Below are positions 1 to 8,254 of a stretch of DNA of 64,000 bases, piece after piece. The notes beneath the pieces are model-generated. The model searched no databases and was not told the DNA's origin. It saw nothing but the letters and a program-made list of their open reading frames with translations. The translations under genes were made by a program, and so were the position numbers. How positions within the stretch are numbered: the stretch's first letter is position 1; each line of letters begins with the position of its first letter. This DNA comes from Microvirga guangxiensis (GTDB taxonomy: Bacteria; Pseudomonadota; Alphaproteobacteria; Rhizobiales; Beijerinckiaceae), in contig NZ_FMVJ01000006.1 in the NCBI RefSeq assembly GCF_900102135.1, positions 1 to 64,000 of the forward strand, read 5' to 3'.

Positions 1-207
1 TGCGAGGTGAGGTCATCAGGCCTCAACGAGACAACCTCAATCCAGGTCCATAACAGCCTCTAGTGACAATTCTCTTCTTTTTTGTGCGGATTTCGCCATT
101 CTCGCGTCGTCAGCCCTAAACTGGTGATCCTCTTCCAATTGACCAACGCCTCAGGGGAGTCTGGAAATCCGAAGTGGATGGCCGAGACAGGCCGCGCCGG
201 ATCGTGT

Positions 208-477
208 ATGGATCAAGGCATGACCGACGATACCTCCGCTCTCCGCCTCCAGCTGGCCGACCAATGGCAAAAGCTCGCTATCGAGCTGATCAAGAAGGGC
301 CTTCCAGCAGACATCATCTTCGAGTCCTTGCTCACCGTAGGACTTGCAGGGCAGGTCGAGGTGCTCGGCAAGGACGTTGCCGCAGCACGGCTCGCGGCAA
401 TAGCCGAACAACTCTCCGAGCAGGTCCGGCAGCAGAAGGAGGCTCTTCAGGAGGCCTCCAGCGCGACGAAGAACTGA
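208..477 (+). CDS. small hypothetical protein
   Basis: An 89-residue, mostly helical, soluble protein. I do not recognise a named family. The N-terminal part reads like an amphipathic helix (LADQWQKLAIELIKKGLPA) followed by a short hydrophobic stretch with several glycines, and the last 25 residues are Gln/Glu/Lys rich and probably coiled-coil. There is no signal peptide or cysteine pattern. The start is uncertain: ATG at 208 or ATG at 220, and the open frame continues upstream to 82 without a convincing ribosome site. It lies 100 bp before the sigma-1.1-like gene in the same direction and could be cotranscribed with it. Confidence 0.55.
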   Translation: MDQGMTDDTSALRLQLADQWQKLAIELIKKGLPADIIFESLLTVGLAGQVEVLGKDVAAARLAAIAEQLSEQVRQQKEALQEASSATKN

Positions 478-577
478 GGCGCTACGAGCCTCGAAAAGTT
501 TGGGTTCGTTCGTCGGCTCCTGCAACACCTCGCCCGATTGCAGCGTTAGGCTCACAAGCCTTTCTCAATCTGAGGTG

Positions 578-1012
578 ATGTCTCTCATGCAGCCAGCACT
601 CGACAGCACGACCTTGGACCGTTTGATCGCTCTCGGACGACAGAGGGGGCATCTCACGACGGAAGATCTTCAGGCGAGCCTTCCTATCGCAGGCATGAGT
701 GCGGAGGAGATCGCGCTGATCGTGGTTCATCTTGAAGAGATGGGGGTGGCGGTCGAGCTCGAGGAAGCTCTACTGGCACCTAATGCAAAACCTGTGCCGC
801 GACCGAGTGCGGAAATTATTCTCTTTCCAGGCCCCAGCGTCAAAAACGTGCCCCCCGGAAAGGTACGACCGCTGCAGACTTCAAAGCCCGCGCCTCCTGA
901 GCCCGGCCAAGCGAAGGACGCAAGCGTGCGCCCCGCACACTGGATCGTCGCCGCTGCCGGTATCTTTGCGCTTGCAGTGTTCCTGCTCGTTATCTTCGCG
1001 ACGGCAGGATAA
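578..1012 (+). CDS. membrane-anchored protein with sigma-70 region 1.1-like domain
   Basis: 144 residues in three parts. Residues about 10-60 match the pattern of sigma-70 region 1.1: LDRLIALGRQRGHLT, then LP, then an acidic helix ending in EEMGVAVE; RpoD has an equivalent GKEQGYLT ... LP ... NDMGIQV layout. Residues about 65-115 are a Pro/Lys-rich linker. Residues about 118-144 form one hydrophobic segment (IVAAAGIFALAVFLLVIF) ending almost at the C-terminus, as in a tail-anchored protein. Region 1.1 normally blocks the DNA channel of RNA polymerase before promoter binding. A free-standing copy on the membrane has no sigma regions 2-4, so it is not a sigma factor; a role in binding polymerase or an anti-sigma partner is inference. 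The ATG at 578 is preceded by GAGGTG; ATG at 587 is the alternative. Confidence 0.7.
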   Translation: MSLMQPALDSTTLDRLIALGRQRGHLTTEDLQASLPIAGMSAEEIALIVVHLEEMGVAVELEEALLAPNAKPVPRPSAEIILFPGPSVKNVPPGKVRPLQTSKPAPPEPGQAKDASVRPAHWIVAAAGIFALAVFLLVIFATAG

Positions 1013-1028
1013 GCCATCGGGCCGGCGA

Positions 1029-2246
1029 TTACCCGGCTTTCGCCAAGAGATTGCTTGGAGCCTGAGGCTGCTCAAGCCGCGGGAGAGGCTTGGTCGCTGG
1101 GCCAGTGAAGCGCGTGACGCTCAAGTCCCCCGGCATCTGTGATGAGAAGCCCGTGTCGAGCATCGCGGTCTTGGGCTCGAAGAGCGACCGCACGGCAGCC
1201 TTCACATTGTAGCCCAGAATAGGTTCGAACGATGCCGTTGGCTTGCTGGCGGCCTGGGCAAGCCGTGTGGGAGGCAAAGGCGGAGGAGTCATATCCGCCT
1301 GACGCAAGAGATCCTGTGGGCGCATGGGAGGGAGAGGGACTGGCGGTGCGATCTTCTCGGGCTCGAGCGCCACAGCGAGAGGCTCCGCCGAAGCAACGAC
1401 CGTTGTGGGCTGCGGGGCCGGTGCCTGCGGCTTGCGACCGAAAACATTCGCCAGCAGATTGCCGATGGAGCCTCCACCGGCTGATGCCTGGGTAGCAAGG
1501 CCTGAGTTGCGCGCTGCGATTTCCATTCTCGCCTGCTCATAACCCGGAAGGGGTTTGCCATTCGAAGGCAGGTGAACGGTCTTTCCATCCGGAAAGAGGC
1601 GCGCGAGCTGCTGCTCGGACATGCGTGGCCAGGCGCGAACGCCGCCGGTATCCACATGCACGAAATCGGATGACGCGTAATAACCGACACCGCCATATTG
1701 CAGGCGCATGGCGATCTCGCGCAGACGTGACGTGGGAACGTCCGGCAGGCGGATGTCCATGGCCTTGCCGAGCGTATGCTGGCTGTTCTCGGCCACGCCG
1801 CTCGAGCGGCGGCGCAGGGCGGAGTTGGTTTCCGGTGAGCGGTAGGACGAGATGATGTGGATGGGCTGCTTCGAGCCTGACTCGCGATAAACTTCCCAGA
1901 GAACGTCGAACAGGCGCGGGTCCATGCGGGCTGGCTTGTCATTGCGCCAGTCGCGCAGAAACCAGTTGAGTTGGCTCAGGGCCTGCTCGTCATAGCGCCC
2001 GTTGCGGCGGAAGGTGATCGTGATGGTATCGGATCGGTGGGTGTGGACAAAGCTCAGGGTGCGCGTCTCGCCATCTGCGCGCACCACCGTAGTGGACGGG
2101 TAAAGAGCAAGAAGCCCGATTGCCGCAGCAAATAACCCCGCGGTCTTTGGAATAATGTTTCTGGCGCGTGAGCGATCTTTAGCGAGCACACGCACCGCTT
2201 GCTGCTTGCCGAGCGACCATTTCGGCCGGGCCATGGTGTCCCGCAT
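1029..2246 (-). CDS. DUF882 / M15-family murein endopeptidase (MepK-like)
   Basis: 405 residues. A basic N-terminus and a hydrophobic segment at about 35-56 form a signal or membrane anchor. The peptidase domain (about 60-210) holds the zinc ligands expected of the M15/DUF882 family: H157 and D164 in SQHTLGKAMDIRLP and H197 in DFVHVDTG, with the conserved SSYRSPETN at 133-141. E. coli MepK of this family cuts mDap-mDap (3-3) cross-links in peptidoglycan. The C-terminal 190 residues are low-complexity Pro/Ala with no recognisable domain, an extension relative to MepK (about 180 aa). It is periplasmic or inner-membrane anchored. A YkuD transpeptidase, whose family makes 3-3 links, lies immediately upstream on the same strand (80 bp). 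ATG at 2234 is an alternative start. Confidence 0.85.
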   Translation of the reverse strand: MRDTMARPKWSLGKQQAVRVLAKDRSRARNIIPKTAGLFAAAIGLLALYPSTTVVRADGETRTLSFVHTHRSDTITITFRRNGRYDEQALSQLNWFLRDWRNDKPARMDPRLFDVLWEVYRESGSKQPIHIISSYRSPETNSALRRRSSGVAENSQHTLGKAMDIRLPDVPTSRLREIAMRLQYGGVGYYASSDFVHVDTGGVRAWPRMSEQQLARLFPDGKTVHLPSNGKPLPGYEQARMEIAARNSGLATQASAGGGSIGNLLANVFGRKPQAPAPQPTTVVASAEPLAVALEPEKIAPPVPLPPMRPQDLLRQADMTPPPLPPTRLAQAASKPTASFEPILGYNVKAAVRSLFEPKTAMLDTGFSSQMPGDLSVTRFTGPATKPLPRLEQPQAPSNLLAKAG

Positions 2247-2326
2247 TTTGATTTTGTCCCGCTACCCTTACGAGATCTCTGACGGTCAACCATGGCAAAA
2301 ATAGGCTTAATACTTCGTTCTCAGGA

Positions 2327-3031
2327 TCATGAAGCCCGAGCGGAATGCTGGCCTTTCTTGGTGCCTGAGGAGCCGAGCACGACCACTTTCGCTCCGAGAG
2401 AGGTGTGATTGTACAGGTCTATGGCATCCTGGTTGATCATCCGGATGCAGCCTGACGAGACATTGGTGCCGATAGTCCAAGGCTCGAAAGTGCCATGGAT
2501 GCGATAGAGCGTATCTTTATTGCCCTGCCAGAGATACATGGCGCGGGCGCCAAGCGGATTGCCTGGGCCGCCGGCCATGCCGGGCCCGCCGGGCAATTCG
2601 CCCATCTGCTCCATCAACTCGGGCTGGCGCTCGAACATCTCCTTGGGCGGGTACCAATCCGGCCATTCCTGTTTGTCCTTGATGACAGCGCTGCCGGACC
2701 AGCTGAAGCCTGAACGACCCACGCCGACGCCGTAGCGGACGGCCATGCCGTCTCTCAAGACAAGGTAGAGATAGCGGTTTCGGGGATCGACAACGATGGT
2801 GCCTGGCTCTTCGCTGGTCTGATAGGGAACGACCTTGCGCAGATAGTTCGGGTCTATCCGCGAGAGGTCGACGCCTGGGATCGGGTAAAGATCGTCCTCG
2901 ATAGGCGCATACATTGCCTGATAGGTGGAGCGGGAGACAGCTTGCTGAGCAAGGCTCGGTCCAACTGGAAGGCTGGAGCAGATTGCAGCGGCCGGAAGAC
3001 CAAGCACGAAGGCGCGACGATTGAGATCCAT
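2327..3031 (-). CDS. L,D-transpeptidase (YkuD), Tat-type signal
   Basis: 234 residues. The N-terminus MDLNRRAFVLG followed by a hydrophobic stretch ending in SLAQQ looks like a Tat or Sec signal. The YkuD domain (about 80-225) carries the catalytic pattern RIHGT ... SSGCIRM, with the nucleophilic Cys in the second motif. Such enzymes form 3-3 mDap cross-links or attach lipoproteins to peptidoglycan in the periplasm. ATG at 3031 is chosen because GGGAGAG lies about 8 nt upstream; the longer frame would begin at TTG. It has a clear paralogue in this window at 27164-27886, which sits behind a glycine riboswitch; this copy has none. It is followed by the DUF882 endopeptidase gene, so the pair could make and cut the same bond. 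Confidence 0.9.
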   Translation of the reverse strand: MDLNRRAFVLGLPAAAICSSLPVGPSLAQQAVSRSTYQAMYAPIEDDLYPIPGVDLSRIDPNYLRKVVPYQTSEEPGTIVVDPRNRYLYLVLRDGMAVRYGVGVGRSGFSWSGSAVIKDKQEWPDWYPPKEMFERQPELMEQMGELPGGPGMAGGPGNPLGARAMYLWQGNKDTLYRIHGTFEPWTIGTNVSSGCIRMINQDAIDLYNHTSLGAKVVVLGSSGTKKGQHSARAS

Positions 3032-3166
3032 CTTCACTCTCCCCAAGACTTTAACCTGGCAATAAGAAGACGCTGGACCATACTGCTCGGTTTCATGAAC
3101 CCTGGATTACCTTGAGGGAATGGTTGGGCTTTTTGAGAGACGAACTGGCAAGGGCGGGTGGCATCG

Positions 3167-3628
3167 ATGTTGGAGAACATGTCATGGGCGTGGATCGGCG
3201 GCATTACGCTGCTCGTCGTGGCGTTCATCGCCGTGCTGGTCTGGGCGCGCCGCATCCGCTACCGCCGCGCATCGGTGATGACGGCCAATGAGAGGGAGTT
3301 CTACCAGCGTCTGCTCATAGCGCTCCCTGATTGCGAGATCTGGCCCCAGGTGCCGCTCCTTGCTCTCGTGCGGCCCGATGCGCGGGAGGGCAGCCGTACT
3401 TTCTGGGTTGCGTTCAAGCAGATCTCGAATGCCCGCGTCGATTGGGTGATCGCCCGCAACATGGAGGTGATCGCGGTCATCGAACTCGATGACCGATCTC
3501 ACGATGCGAAGCGCGATGCCAAACGCGATCAGATCCTCAAGTCCTGCGGGTATCGCGTGCTGCGGTTCCAGTCGAACAAGCGGCCCAACCATGAGCAGAT
3601 TTACGAGGCTGTGTTCGACGCGCGGTGA
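3167..3628 (+). CDS. DUF2726-like protein with N-terminal membrane helix
   Basis: 153 residues. A single membrane segment at about 5-24 (WIGGITLLVVAFIAVLVW) is followed by a basic stretch, so the soluble domain is predicted to be cytoplasmic. The domain (about 38-150) matches DUF2726: FYQRLLIALP, a VDWVIARN strand, VIELDDRSHD, and a C-terminal CGYRVLRFQ. This layout (acidic pair after a hydrophobic strand, then a charged helix and a strand) resembles the Vsr/restriction endonuclease fold, but nuclease activity is inference. A GTG at 3158 and an ATG at 3179 are alternative starts. It is convergent with the MBL gene, 6 bp apart. Confidence 0.75.
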   Translation: MLENMSWAWIGGITLLVVAFIAVLVWARRIRYRRASVMTANEREFYQRLLIALPDCEIWPQVPLLALVRPDAREGSRTFWVAFKQISNARVDWVIARNMEVIAVIELDDRSHDAKRDAKRDQILKSCGYRVLRFQSNKRPNHEQIYEAVFDAR

Positions 3629-3634
3629 CGCGGT

Positions 3635-4645
3635 TCAGGCAATCAGGGTTTCCGCCTCTTCGGCCCTCAGGCTTGCGAAGAATTCCTTCCGAAGGACATC
3701 GGGCTCATCGAGATACCGGGCAGAGTGGTGGAATGGGGTCGCATGCCTCACACCGGCCTTGCGGGCGAGAAAGCCCGCTTCCCAGGCCGTCAGATGGCGC
3801 GAGGCGTCGGCGAGCTTCCGATCGCGCTCCAGGAACACGGCTTCTATGAAAAGCTGATCCGCCTTGTCTGCAAGCCTGAGAATCCTGTCGCGATTCCGGG
3901 CATGAGGGGCAGCATCGGTAACATAGGCAACGATCTGGCCTGGAGCCAAGCGCAGCGCTCGATGCTTCAGCTCTCCGAGGCTGATGCCCTCGTTCTCTGA
4001 AATTGAAATCACATGATTGTCGGGCAGGCTGAGCCGGGCGGCGCGTTTAGCTTCGTTGAGCCAAGGCCCAGGCATGAGGCCCATCTCCTCCAGCGCGCCC
4101 CGCCAGACATTGACCTGCATCACCTCTTTCAAGGCGAAAGCAAGGGAGGGAATACCATGATCGAGGGTGACGGCCTCGACCGTGAAATCCGCTTCGGCCC
4201 AGGCGATGCCTGAGGAAAAGCCCGGTGGATCCGCATCTCTCCGGGAGAAGGCTTCCCGAGCACGGAATTCTGCCGCCTTCACATGGCGATGGCCGTCATA
4301 ATCCATGGCACGCAGGCAGAAATCGACCGAATTCTCATCCAGAAGGTTCCAGGTGAAACTGCGGATGCGATGCTCGATTTGATCCGTAAATCCGGGCGGC
4401 CCGATCAGAACGAGGGGCCAGGGACGGTGCAGGCATAACCTGAACAACCGGTCGAAACCGGCAATGTGATCCACATGCATGTGCGAGACGAAAACATGGC
4501 TGACCCGGAGCAGCTCCCGCGAGGAAAGTGGGCTCACATCGCCAAGATCGAAGAGAATTGCTCGGCGGCCGAACCGAAAGTCGAGGTAGACGCCTGGATC
4601 GCTGAAGGGTTCGTTCACGAGGCGAGATTGGACAAGCCAGGACAT
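3635..4645 (-). CDS. MBL-fold hydrolase, ribonuclease Z-like
   Basis: 336 residues, cytoplasmic, with no signal peptide. The metal-binding motif HMHVDH is at 55-60 (H55, H57, D59, H60); later motifs include LDHGIPSLAF, a VTDAA segment and FHHSARY near the C-terminus, an arrangement seen in RNase Z and related phosphodiesterases. RNase Z cleaves the 3' trailer of tRNA precursors, but the spacing is not that of canonical Rnz, so the substrate is open. The ATG abuts an 8-bp inverted repeat (4646-4665) whose arm contains the only Shine-Dalgarno-like sequence. Confidence 0.8.
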   Translation of the reverse strand: MSWLVQSRLVNEPFSDPGVYLDFRFGRRAILFDLGDVSPLSSRELLRVSHVFVSHMHVDHIAGFDRLFRLCLHRPWPLVLIGPPGFTDQIEHRIRSFTWNLLDENSVDFCLRAMDYDGHRHVKAAEFRAREAFSRRDADPPGFSSGIAWAEADFTVEAVTLDHGIPSLAFALKEVMQVNVWRGALEEMGLMPGPWLNEAKRAARLSLPDNHVISISENEGISLGELKHRALRLAPGQIVAYVTDAAPHARNRDRILRLADKADQLFIEAVFLERDRKLADASRHLTAWEAGFLARKAGVRHATPFHHSARYLDEPDVLRKEFFASLRAEEAETLIA

Positions 4646-4665
4646 AAGGGGCCAACGGGCCCCTT
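4646..4665 (-). promoter_or_regulatory. inverted repeat abutting the MBL gene start
   Basis: A perfect 8-bp inverted repeat (AAGGGGCC, 4-nt loop, GGCCCCTT) ends directly before the ATG at 4645. In the minus-strand transcript the 5' arm contains AAGGGG, a possible ribosome site, so the hairpin could hold it closed. It could also be an accidental GC palindrome. Confidence 0.35.
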
Positions 4666-4693
4666 GCTTAAGTGTTCCGGAAGCCCCGCTTCC

Positions 4694-4731
4694 ATTGAAA
4701 AAGCCGAGCCCGGTCGCCCCGGGCTCGGCTT
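4694..4731 (-). terminator. rho-independent terminator
   Basis: A 13-bp perfect stem (AAGCCGAGCCCGG) with a 5-nt loop is followed on the minus strand by TTTTTC. It lies about 25 bp past the stop of the acidic protein gene. Confidence 0.8.
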
Positions 4732-4757
4732 GCTTAAAGGGATCAGGCGAAGAGGAC

Positions 4758-5057
4758 TTAGTCCTCGTCCGCCTCGTCCGGGTCCGTCACATCGACGAGG
4801 AACATGATGTAGGGGCCTTCCTCCTCATCCTCGTCGTCTTCCTCGTCATCGAAATCCGCACCCTCGAACTCGGTCTTTTCCTCGTCGGTCGCAGGGCGGA
4901 CGTTCAAAGTGGCAATGCCGTCCCAGATTGGAGCGCCTTCGCTCTCCAGGTACTTGAGGTCTTCCTTGAAGTCCTCGCTCATGAGGAGTTCGCGGGCTTC
5001 CTCCTCATCGGCATTGGTAATGGCAATCGGCTTGTCGCTGATTGTAAGCGTGAACAT
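4758..5057 (-). CDS. small acidic hypothetical protein
   Basis: 99 residues, strongly acidic, with a run of Asp/Glu at about 67-80. No family recognised. The N-terminal half has alternating strands (MFTLTISDKPIAI) and the C-terminus ends in a hydrophobic strand (PYIMFLVDVTD) and an acidic tail. No cysteines, no signal. ATG at 5057 is chosen because AAGGA lies about 8 nt upstream; the frame opens earlier at 5084. It appears monocistronic, with its own strong terminator. Confidence 0.7.
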   Translation of the reverse strand: MFTLTISDKPIAITNADEEEARELLMSEDFKEDLKYLESEGAPIWDGIATLNVRPATDEEKTEFEGADFDDEEDDEDEEEGPYIMFLVDVTDPDEADED

Positions 5058-5207
5058 GGATTTTTCCTTTCCTGTCGCCCGCAAGGGATACCCGTTAACG
5101 CACGAGCCCTCTCGTTCGAAGCAGGCAAGCTCCTCACAAGTGCGCAGCCCCGCTTCTGTACACGCTCGAAGGACGGGTGGACAATGCCAAGGTGGGCAAG
5201 CCTGACC

Positions 5208-5585
5208 TTATTGGACACCCTTCTTCTTGAGCCAAGCCTGCATCTCCGCGATCTCGCGCTCCTGCTCGCGGATGACAGCGGTGGCCCATTGGCGGATCTG
5301 CTCATCCTTGGTGTTCTGAAGGGCGACCTTGGCCATGTCGATTGCGCCCTGATGGTGGGGAATCATACCGCGGACGAAATCCACATCGGAATCACCCGTA
5401 TAAGGGATATCCATGTCGCGGTGCATTTTGGCATTGGCTTCGCGGTAGGCCTTGGTTGCCGCGCTGTCCGTGGATTTCTGCGTCTGCATCGGCATCGAGT
5501 GGCCGCTATGATGGCCTCCTTGGGCAAAGGCGAGGGCTGGCAGGGCGGCAACGCCAGCCATGACAATCAGAGTGCGTAGGAACAT
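5208..5585 (-). CDS. DUF305-family secreted protein
   Basis: 125 residues. A signal peptide at 1-22 (cut near AFAQG) is followed by a His/Met-rich segment (GGHHSGHSMPM) typical of copper-binding periplasmic proteins, then the DUF305 helical domain with DFVRGMIPHHQGAIDMA at about 68-84. DUF305 genes are often found with copper resistance genes. The ATG is preceded by AGGAG. It lies 56 bp downstream of a CopZ-like gene on the same strand, so the two probably form an operon; a copper ATPase and regulator are not adjacent. A role in periplasmic copper binding is inference. Confidence 0.85.
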   Translation of the reverse strand: MFLRTLIVMAGVAALPALAFAQGGHHSGHSMPMQTQKSTDSAATKAYREANAKMHRDMDIPYTGDSDVDFVRGMIPHHQGAIDMAKVALQNTKDEQIRQWATAVIREQEREIAEMQAWLKKKGVQ

Positions 5586-5641
5586 TTCTCAATCTCCTGA
5601 AATTCATAATTATTGGAATTGGCCCCGGAAGGGCGCGGATC

Positions 5642-5851
5642 CTACCCTTCAGCAGGGGCGGGAAGAGCTGGATACCCAGCGTTCTCAAGAGCAGTCAGCA
5701 GGGAAGCCTCGGGCTTGTCGGACTTCACGAAAATCCTGCGATTCTCGAGGTCGGCTTCAATCTGTACCTGCGGGTCGAGAGTCCGGATCGCTTTCGTGAC
5801 AGCGGCAAAGCAGCCGCTGCAGGCCATTCCGGGAACATGAAAACGGTGCAT
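5642..5851 (-). CDS. heavy-metal-associated (HMA) domain protein, CopZ-like
   Basis: 69 residues, a single HMA domain of beta-alpha-beta-beta-alpha-beta type. The metal site GMACSGC has cysteines at 11 and 14, near the end of the first strand as in CopZ/Atx1 metallochaperones. These carry Cu(I) in the cytoplasm to P-type ATPases or sensors. ATG at 5851 is preferred because AAGGA lies 8 nt upstream; an ATG at 5866 would add five residues. It is the first gene of a two-gene unit with the DUF305 protein. Confidence 0.88.
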   Translation of the reverse strand: MHRFHVPGMACSGCFAAVTKAIRTLDPQVQIEADLENRRIFVKSDKPEASLLTALENAGYPALPAPAEG

Positions 5852-6085
5852 GGCAGAATCCTTCATGGGCTAGGATCCCATGGTTCGTAGAGCTTCCTAC
5901 CGTGGGAAGGTCAAGCATGGGCTGCCGGGGCGTGCCGCGCAGCTCAAAAGAATGTTTCGACCATAACCAAGAAAACGGTATTCAAAGCCATCGGCGCTAT
6001 TCCATGCCGACGTGATAAGGTTATATGGGCCGCGCAGCTTGGCTGCTGGACAGGCTATTTTTGAGTCATTGATAGGAAGGAAAGA

Positions 6086-6991
6086 ATGAGGGTCGTAACC
6101 CACAGCGGGACATTTCATGCGGATGACGTATTCGCATCTGCCATTCTGCGTGCCGCCCTTGGGGAATTCGATTTCATTCGTACCCGCGACCAGGAGACCA
6201 TTGCGTCCGCCGATATCGTCTTTGACGTAGGCGGGGTCTATGACCCATCGACTGGACGATACGACCACCATATGCGCGACCTGCCGCGCAGGGAGGACGG
6301 AACGCCCTATAGCTCTGTCGGCTTGGTTTGGCGCGATTACGGCCGGAACGCTCTGGAACGCTTTGTGCCCGGCATCGAGGAAGGAGCCCTGGATGCCGTA
6401 TGGCAAGACATCGATACAGGCATCATTCTGTCCATCGATCTGGCGGATAACGGCATTTCGTCCGCGAGCCCAGGCCATCTCGCGCTGTTGATCGAGACCT
6501 TCAACCCGACTTGGGACAGCAAGCAGACGTATGATGAGGCCTTCACAGAGGCTTCCGAACTGGCGAGCGGGATTCTGCAACGAGCCGGCCGCCAAGCCTA
6601 TGCCGAGGCAAAAGCTATGGCCTTCGTGCTCGGGGCGGCCAGAGGAGGCAAGAGCCCGCAGGTCATTGTGCTCGACCGTAAGCTGCCTTGGGAAAAGGCT
6701 GTCTTCGAGGGCGGGCTGACGGACGCGCTGTTCGTCATCTATCCGAATGAAGATTCCACCGCTTGGTACTGCCGCACGATCCCGCCCGAGCCTAATTCCT
6801 TCGGGCAGAGGCTGACCCTGCCGGAAGCCTGGCGCGGCCTGCAGGAGGAGGCGTTTTCCAAGGCTGCTGGCATTCCAGATGGGGTCTTCTGTCATCCAGG
6901 CGGCTTCATTTGTGGAGCGCGCTCCCAAGCTTCCGTCATCGAATTGGCGGAACGGGCGATTGCCGCTGGCTCGCAAGCCGATGCAGTCTGA
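6086..6991 (+). CDS. MYG1 family protein (DHH-type hydrolase/exonuclease)
   Basis: 301 residues, the full length of bacterial MYG1 (UPF0160) proteins. N-terminal THSGTFHADDVFAS, then FDVGGVYDP and YDHHM supply the His/Asp metal-binding set characteristic of the family; GGFICGARS near the C-terminus is also typical. Eukaryotic MYG1 is a 3'-5' RNA exonuclease; the bacterial substrate is unknown to me. The start is firm: AGGAAGG lies just before the ATG. The long open frame opposite (5897-7054) is a shadow. An M20 peptidase follows 49 bp downstream in the same direction. Confidence 0.88.
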   Translation: MRVVTHSGTFHADDVFASAILRAALGEFDFIRTRDQETIASADIVFDVGGVYDPSTGRYDHHMRDLPRREDGTPYSSVGLVWRDYGRNALERFVPGIEEGALDAVWQDIDTGIILSIDLADNGISSASPGHLALLIETFNPTWDSKQTYDEAFTEASELASGILQRAGRQAYAEAKAMAFVLGAARGGKSPQVIVLDRKLPWEKAVFEGGLTDALFVIYPNEDSTAWYCRTIPPEPNSFGQRLTLPEAWRGLQEEAFSKAAGIPDGVFCHPGGFICGARSQASVIELAERAIAAGSQADAV

Positions 6992-7040
6992 CCGCATTCG
7001 CCACTCTGTGCCCACTAAAAACCGGGATGGATGTCTTTCC

Positions 7041-8189
7041 ATGTTTTTGACCAATCAGGACGTGGTGGAGCTGACTGAATGGCGGCGCGGACTGCACCGC
7101 AATCCCGAGATTTCGGGAGAAGAGGCGTCGACCGCCGAAACCGTTCAGACGCTGCTTGCCTCGGCCGGAGCCGACCGGATCGTCGCAGGCCTTGGTGGCC
7201 ATGGGGTTGCTGGCATCTTTGAAGGGCATCAGCCTGGGCCGACCGTAATGTTCAGGGCCGAACTCGATGCTCTTCCCATCGAAGAGATTTCCGAAGCGCC
7301 CCACCGTTCAAGCATACCGGGCAAAGCGCATCTATGCGGCCATGACGGTCACATGGCGATCCTTGCTGCCTTGGCACGTGGATTGGGGCGGCAGCGACCG
7401 CAGCGAGGCCGCGCCATCCTGCTCTTCCAGCCTGCAGAGGAAACAGGGGCAGGGGCCGCCGCCGTAGTCGCCGATCCGAAATTCCGCGAGATCACGCCGG
7501 ACTTCGTGTTCGCACTCCATAATCTGCCCGGCATGAAATTCGGCAAGGTTGCTTTGATCGAAGGCCCGGTGAGTTGCGCCTCACGCGGCATGCGTATCGT
7601 GTTAACAGGCAAGACTGCACACGCCTCAATGCCGGAGACCGGGCTCTCGCCGGTGAACGCCGTGGCCCACCTCATGCCGATGCTTACAGGGCTCGGAAGC
7701 GGCAGCGTCATGGATGAGAGCTTCGCGATGGTCACCGTCACCCATGCGAGGATCGGTGAACCCGCCTTCGGCATTGCTCCTGCTCATGGAGAAATTTGGG
7801 CGACCCTGCGGACGCTCACCGATGCGGGCATGGATGACCTTGTCGCCAAAGCCGAGCATCTGGTGAACGACGCTGCGGAGGCAAACAGCCTTACCGTCGA
7901 GATTTCGTACAACGACATTTTCCCCCACTGCGAGAACGCACCAGAGGCAGTGTCGCACTTACGCCGCGCGCTCGATGCCGAGGGCGTGCCGCATGATCGG
8001 GGCAATCTGCCCATGCGCCCCTCGGAAGATTTTGGACATCTGGGCGCCAATGCTCCCGCCGCGATGTTCTTTCTTGGAGCAGGCGAGCAGCATGCAGCGC
8101 TCCACAACCCGGATTACGACTTTCCGGATGACTTGATTGGCATCGGGGCGCGGGTTTTCATGCGCACGCTTCGCGATCTCCTGGGATAG
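7041..8189 (+). CDS. M20-family amidohydrolase/peptidase (hippuricase-like)
   Basis: 382 residues, standard for the M20D amidohydrolase group. Motifs in order: HRNPEISGEE (19-28), AELDALP (73-79), CGHDGH (99-104) with metal ligands, and EETGAGA about 135-141 with the catalytic Glu; the internal dimerisation domain follows around 185-290. Members hydrolyse N-acyl amino acids, auxin conjugates or hippurate; the substrate cannot be read from sequence. It is cytoplasmic. ATG at 7041 is used because it fits the family N-terminus; ATG at 6981 would overlap MYG1. A strong hairpin follows at 8207-8232. Confidence 0.88.
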   Translation: MFLTNQDVVELTEWRRGLHRNPEISGEEASTAETVQTLLASAGADRIVAGLGGHGVAGIFEGHQPGPTVMFRAELDALPIEEISEAPHRSSIPGKAHLCGHDGHMAILAALARGLGRQRPQRGRAILLFQPAEETGAGAAAVVADPKFREITPDFVFALHNLPGMKFGKVALIEGPVSCASRGMRIVLTGKTAHASMPETGLSPVNAVAHLMPMLTGLGSGSVMDESFAMVTVTHARIGEPAFGIAPAHGEIWATLRTLTDAGMDDLVAKAEHLVNDAAEANSLTVEISYNDIFPHCENAPEAVSHLRRALDAEGVPHDRGNLPMRPSEDFGHLGANAPAAMFFLGAGEQHAALHNPDYDFPDDLIGIGARVFMRTLRDLLG

Positions 8190-8206
8190 GCCGCTATGAA
8201 TGAAGA

Positions 8207-8232
8207 CGCTCCCGGCTGTTCAGCCGGAAGCG
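8207..8232. terminator. bidirectional terminator
   Basis: An 11-bp stem with one C-A mismatch (CGCTCCCGGCT / AGCCGGAAGCG) and a GTTC loop lies between two convergent genes. It is followed by TCTTT on the plus strand and TCTTC on the minus strand. Confidence 0.6.
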
Positions 8233-8254
8233 CTCTTTACCGCGATATGGATTT

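Noticed and set aside
5897-7054. 385-codon open frame opposite MYG1
   Set aside because: No domain, no ribosome site, and MYG1 is certain on the other strand.
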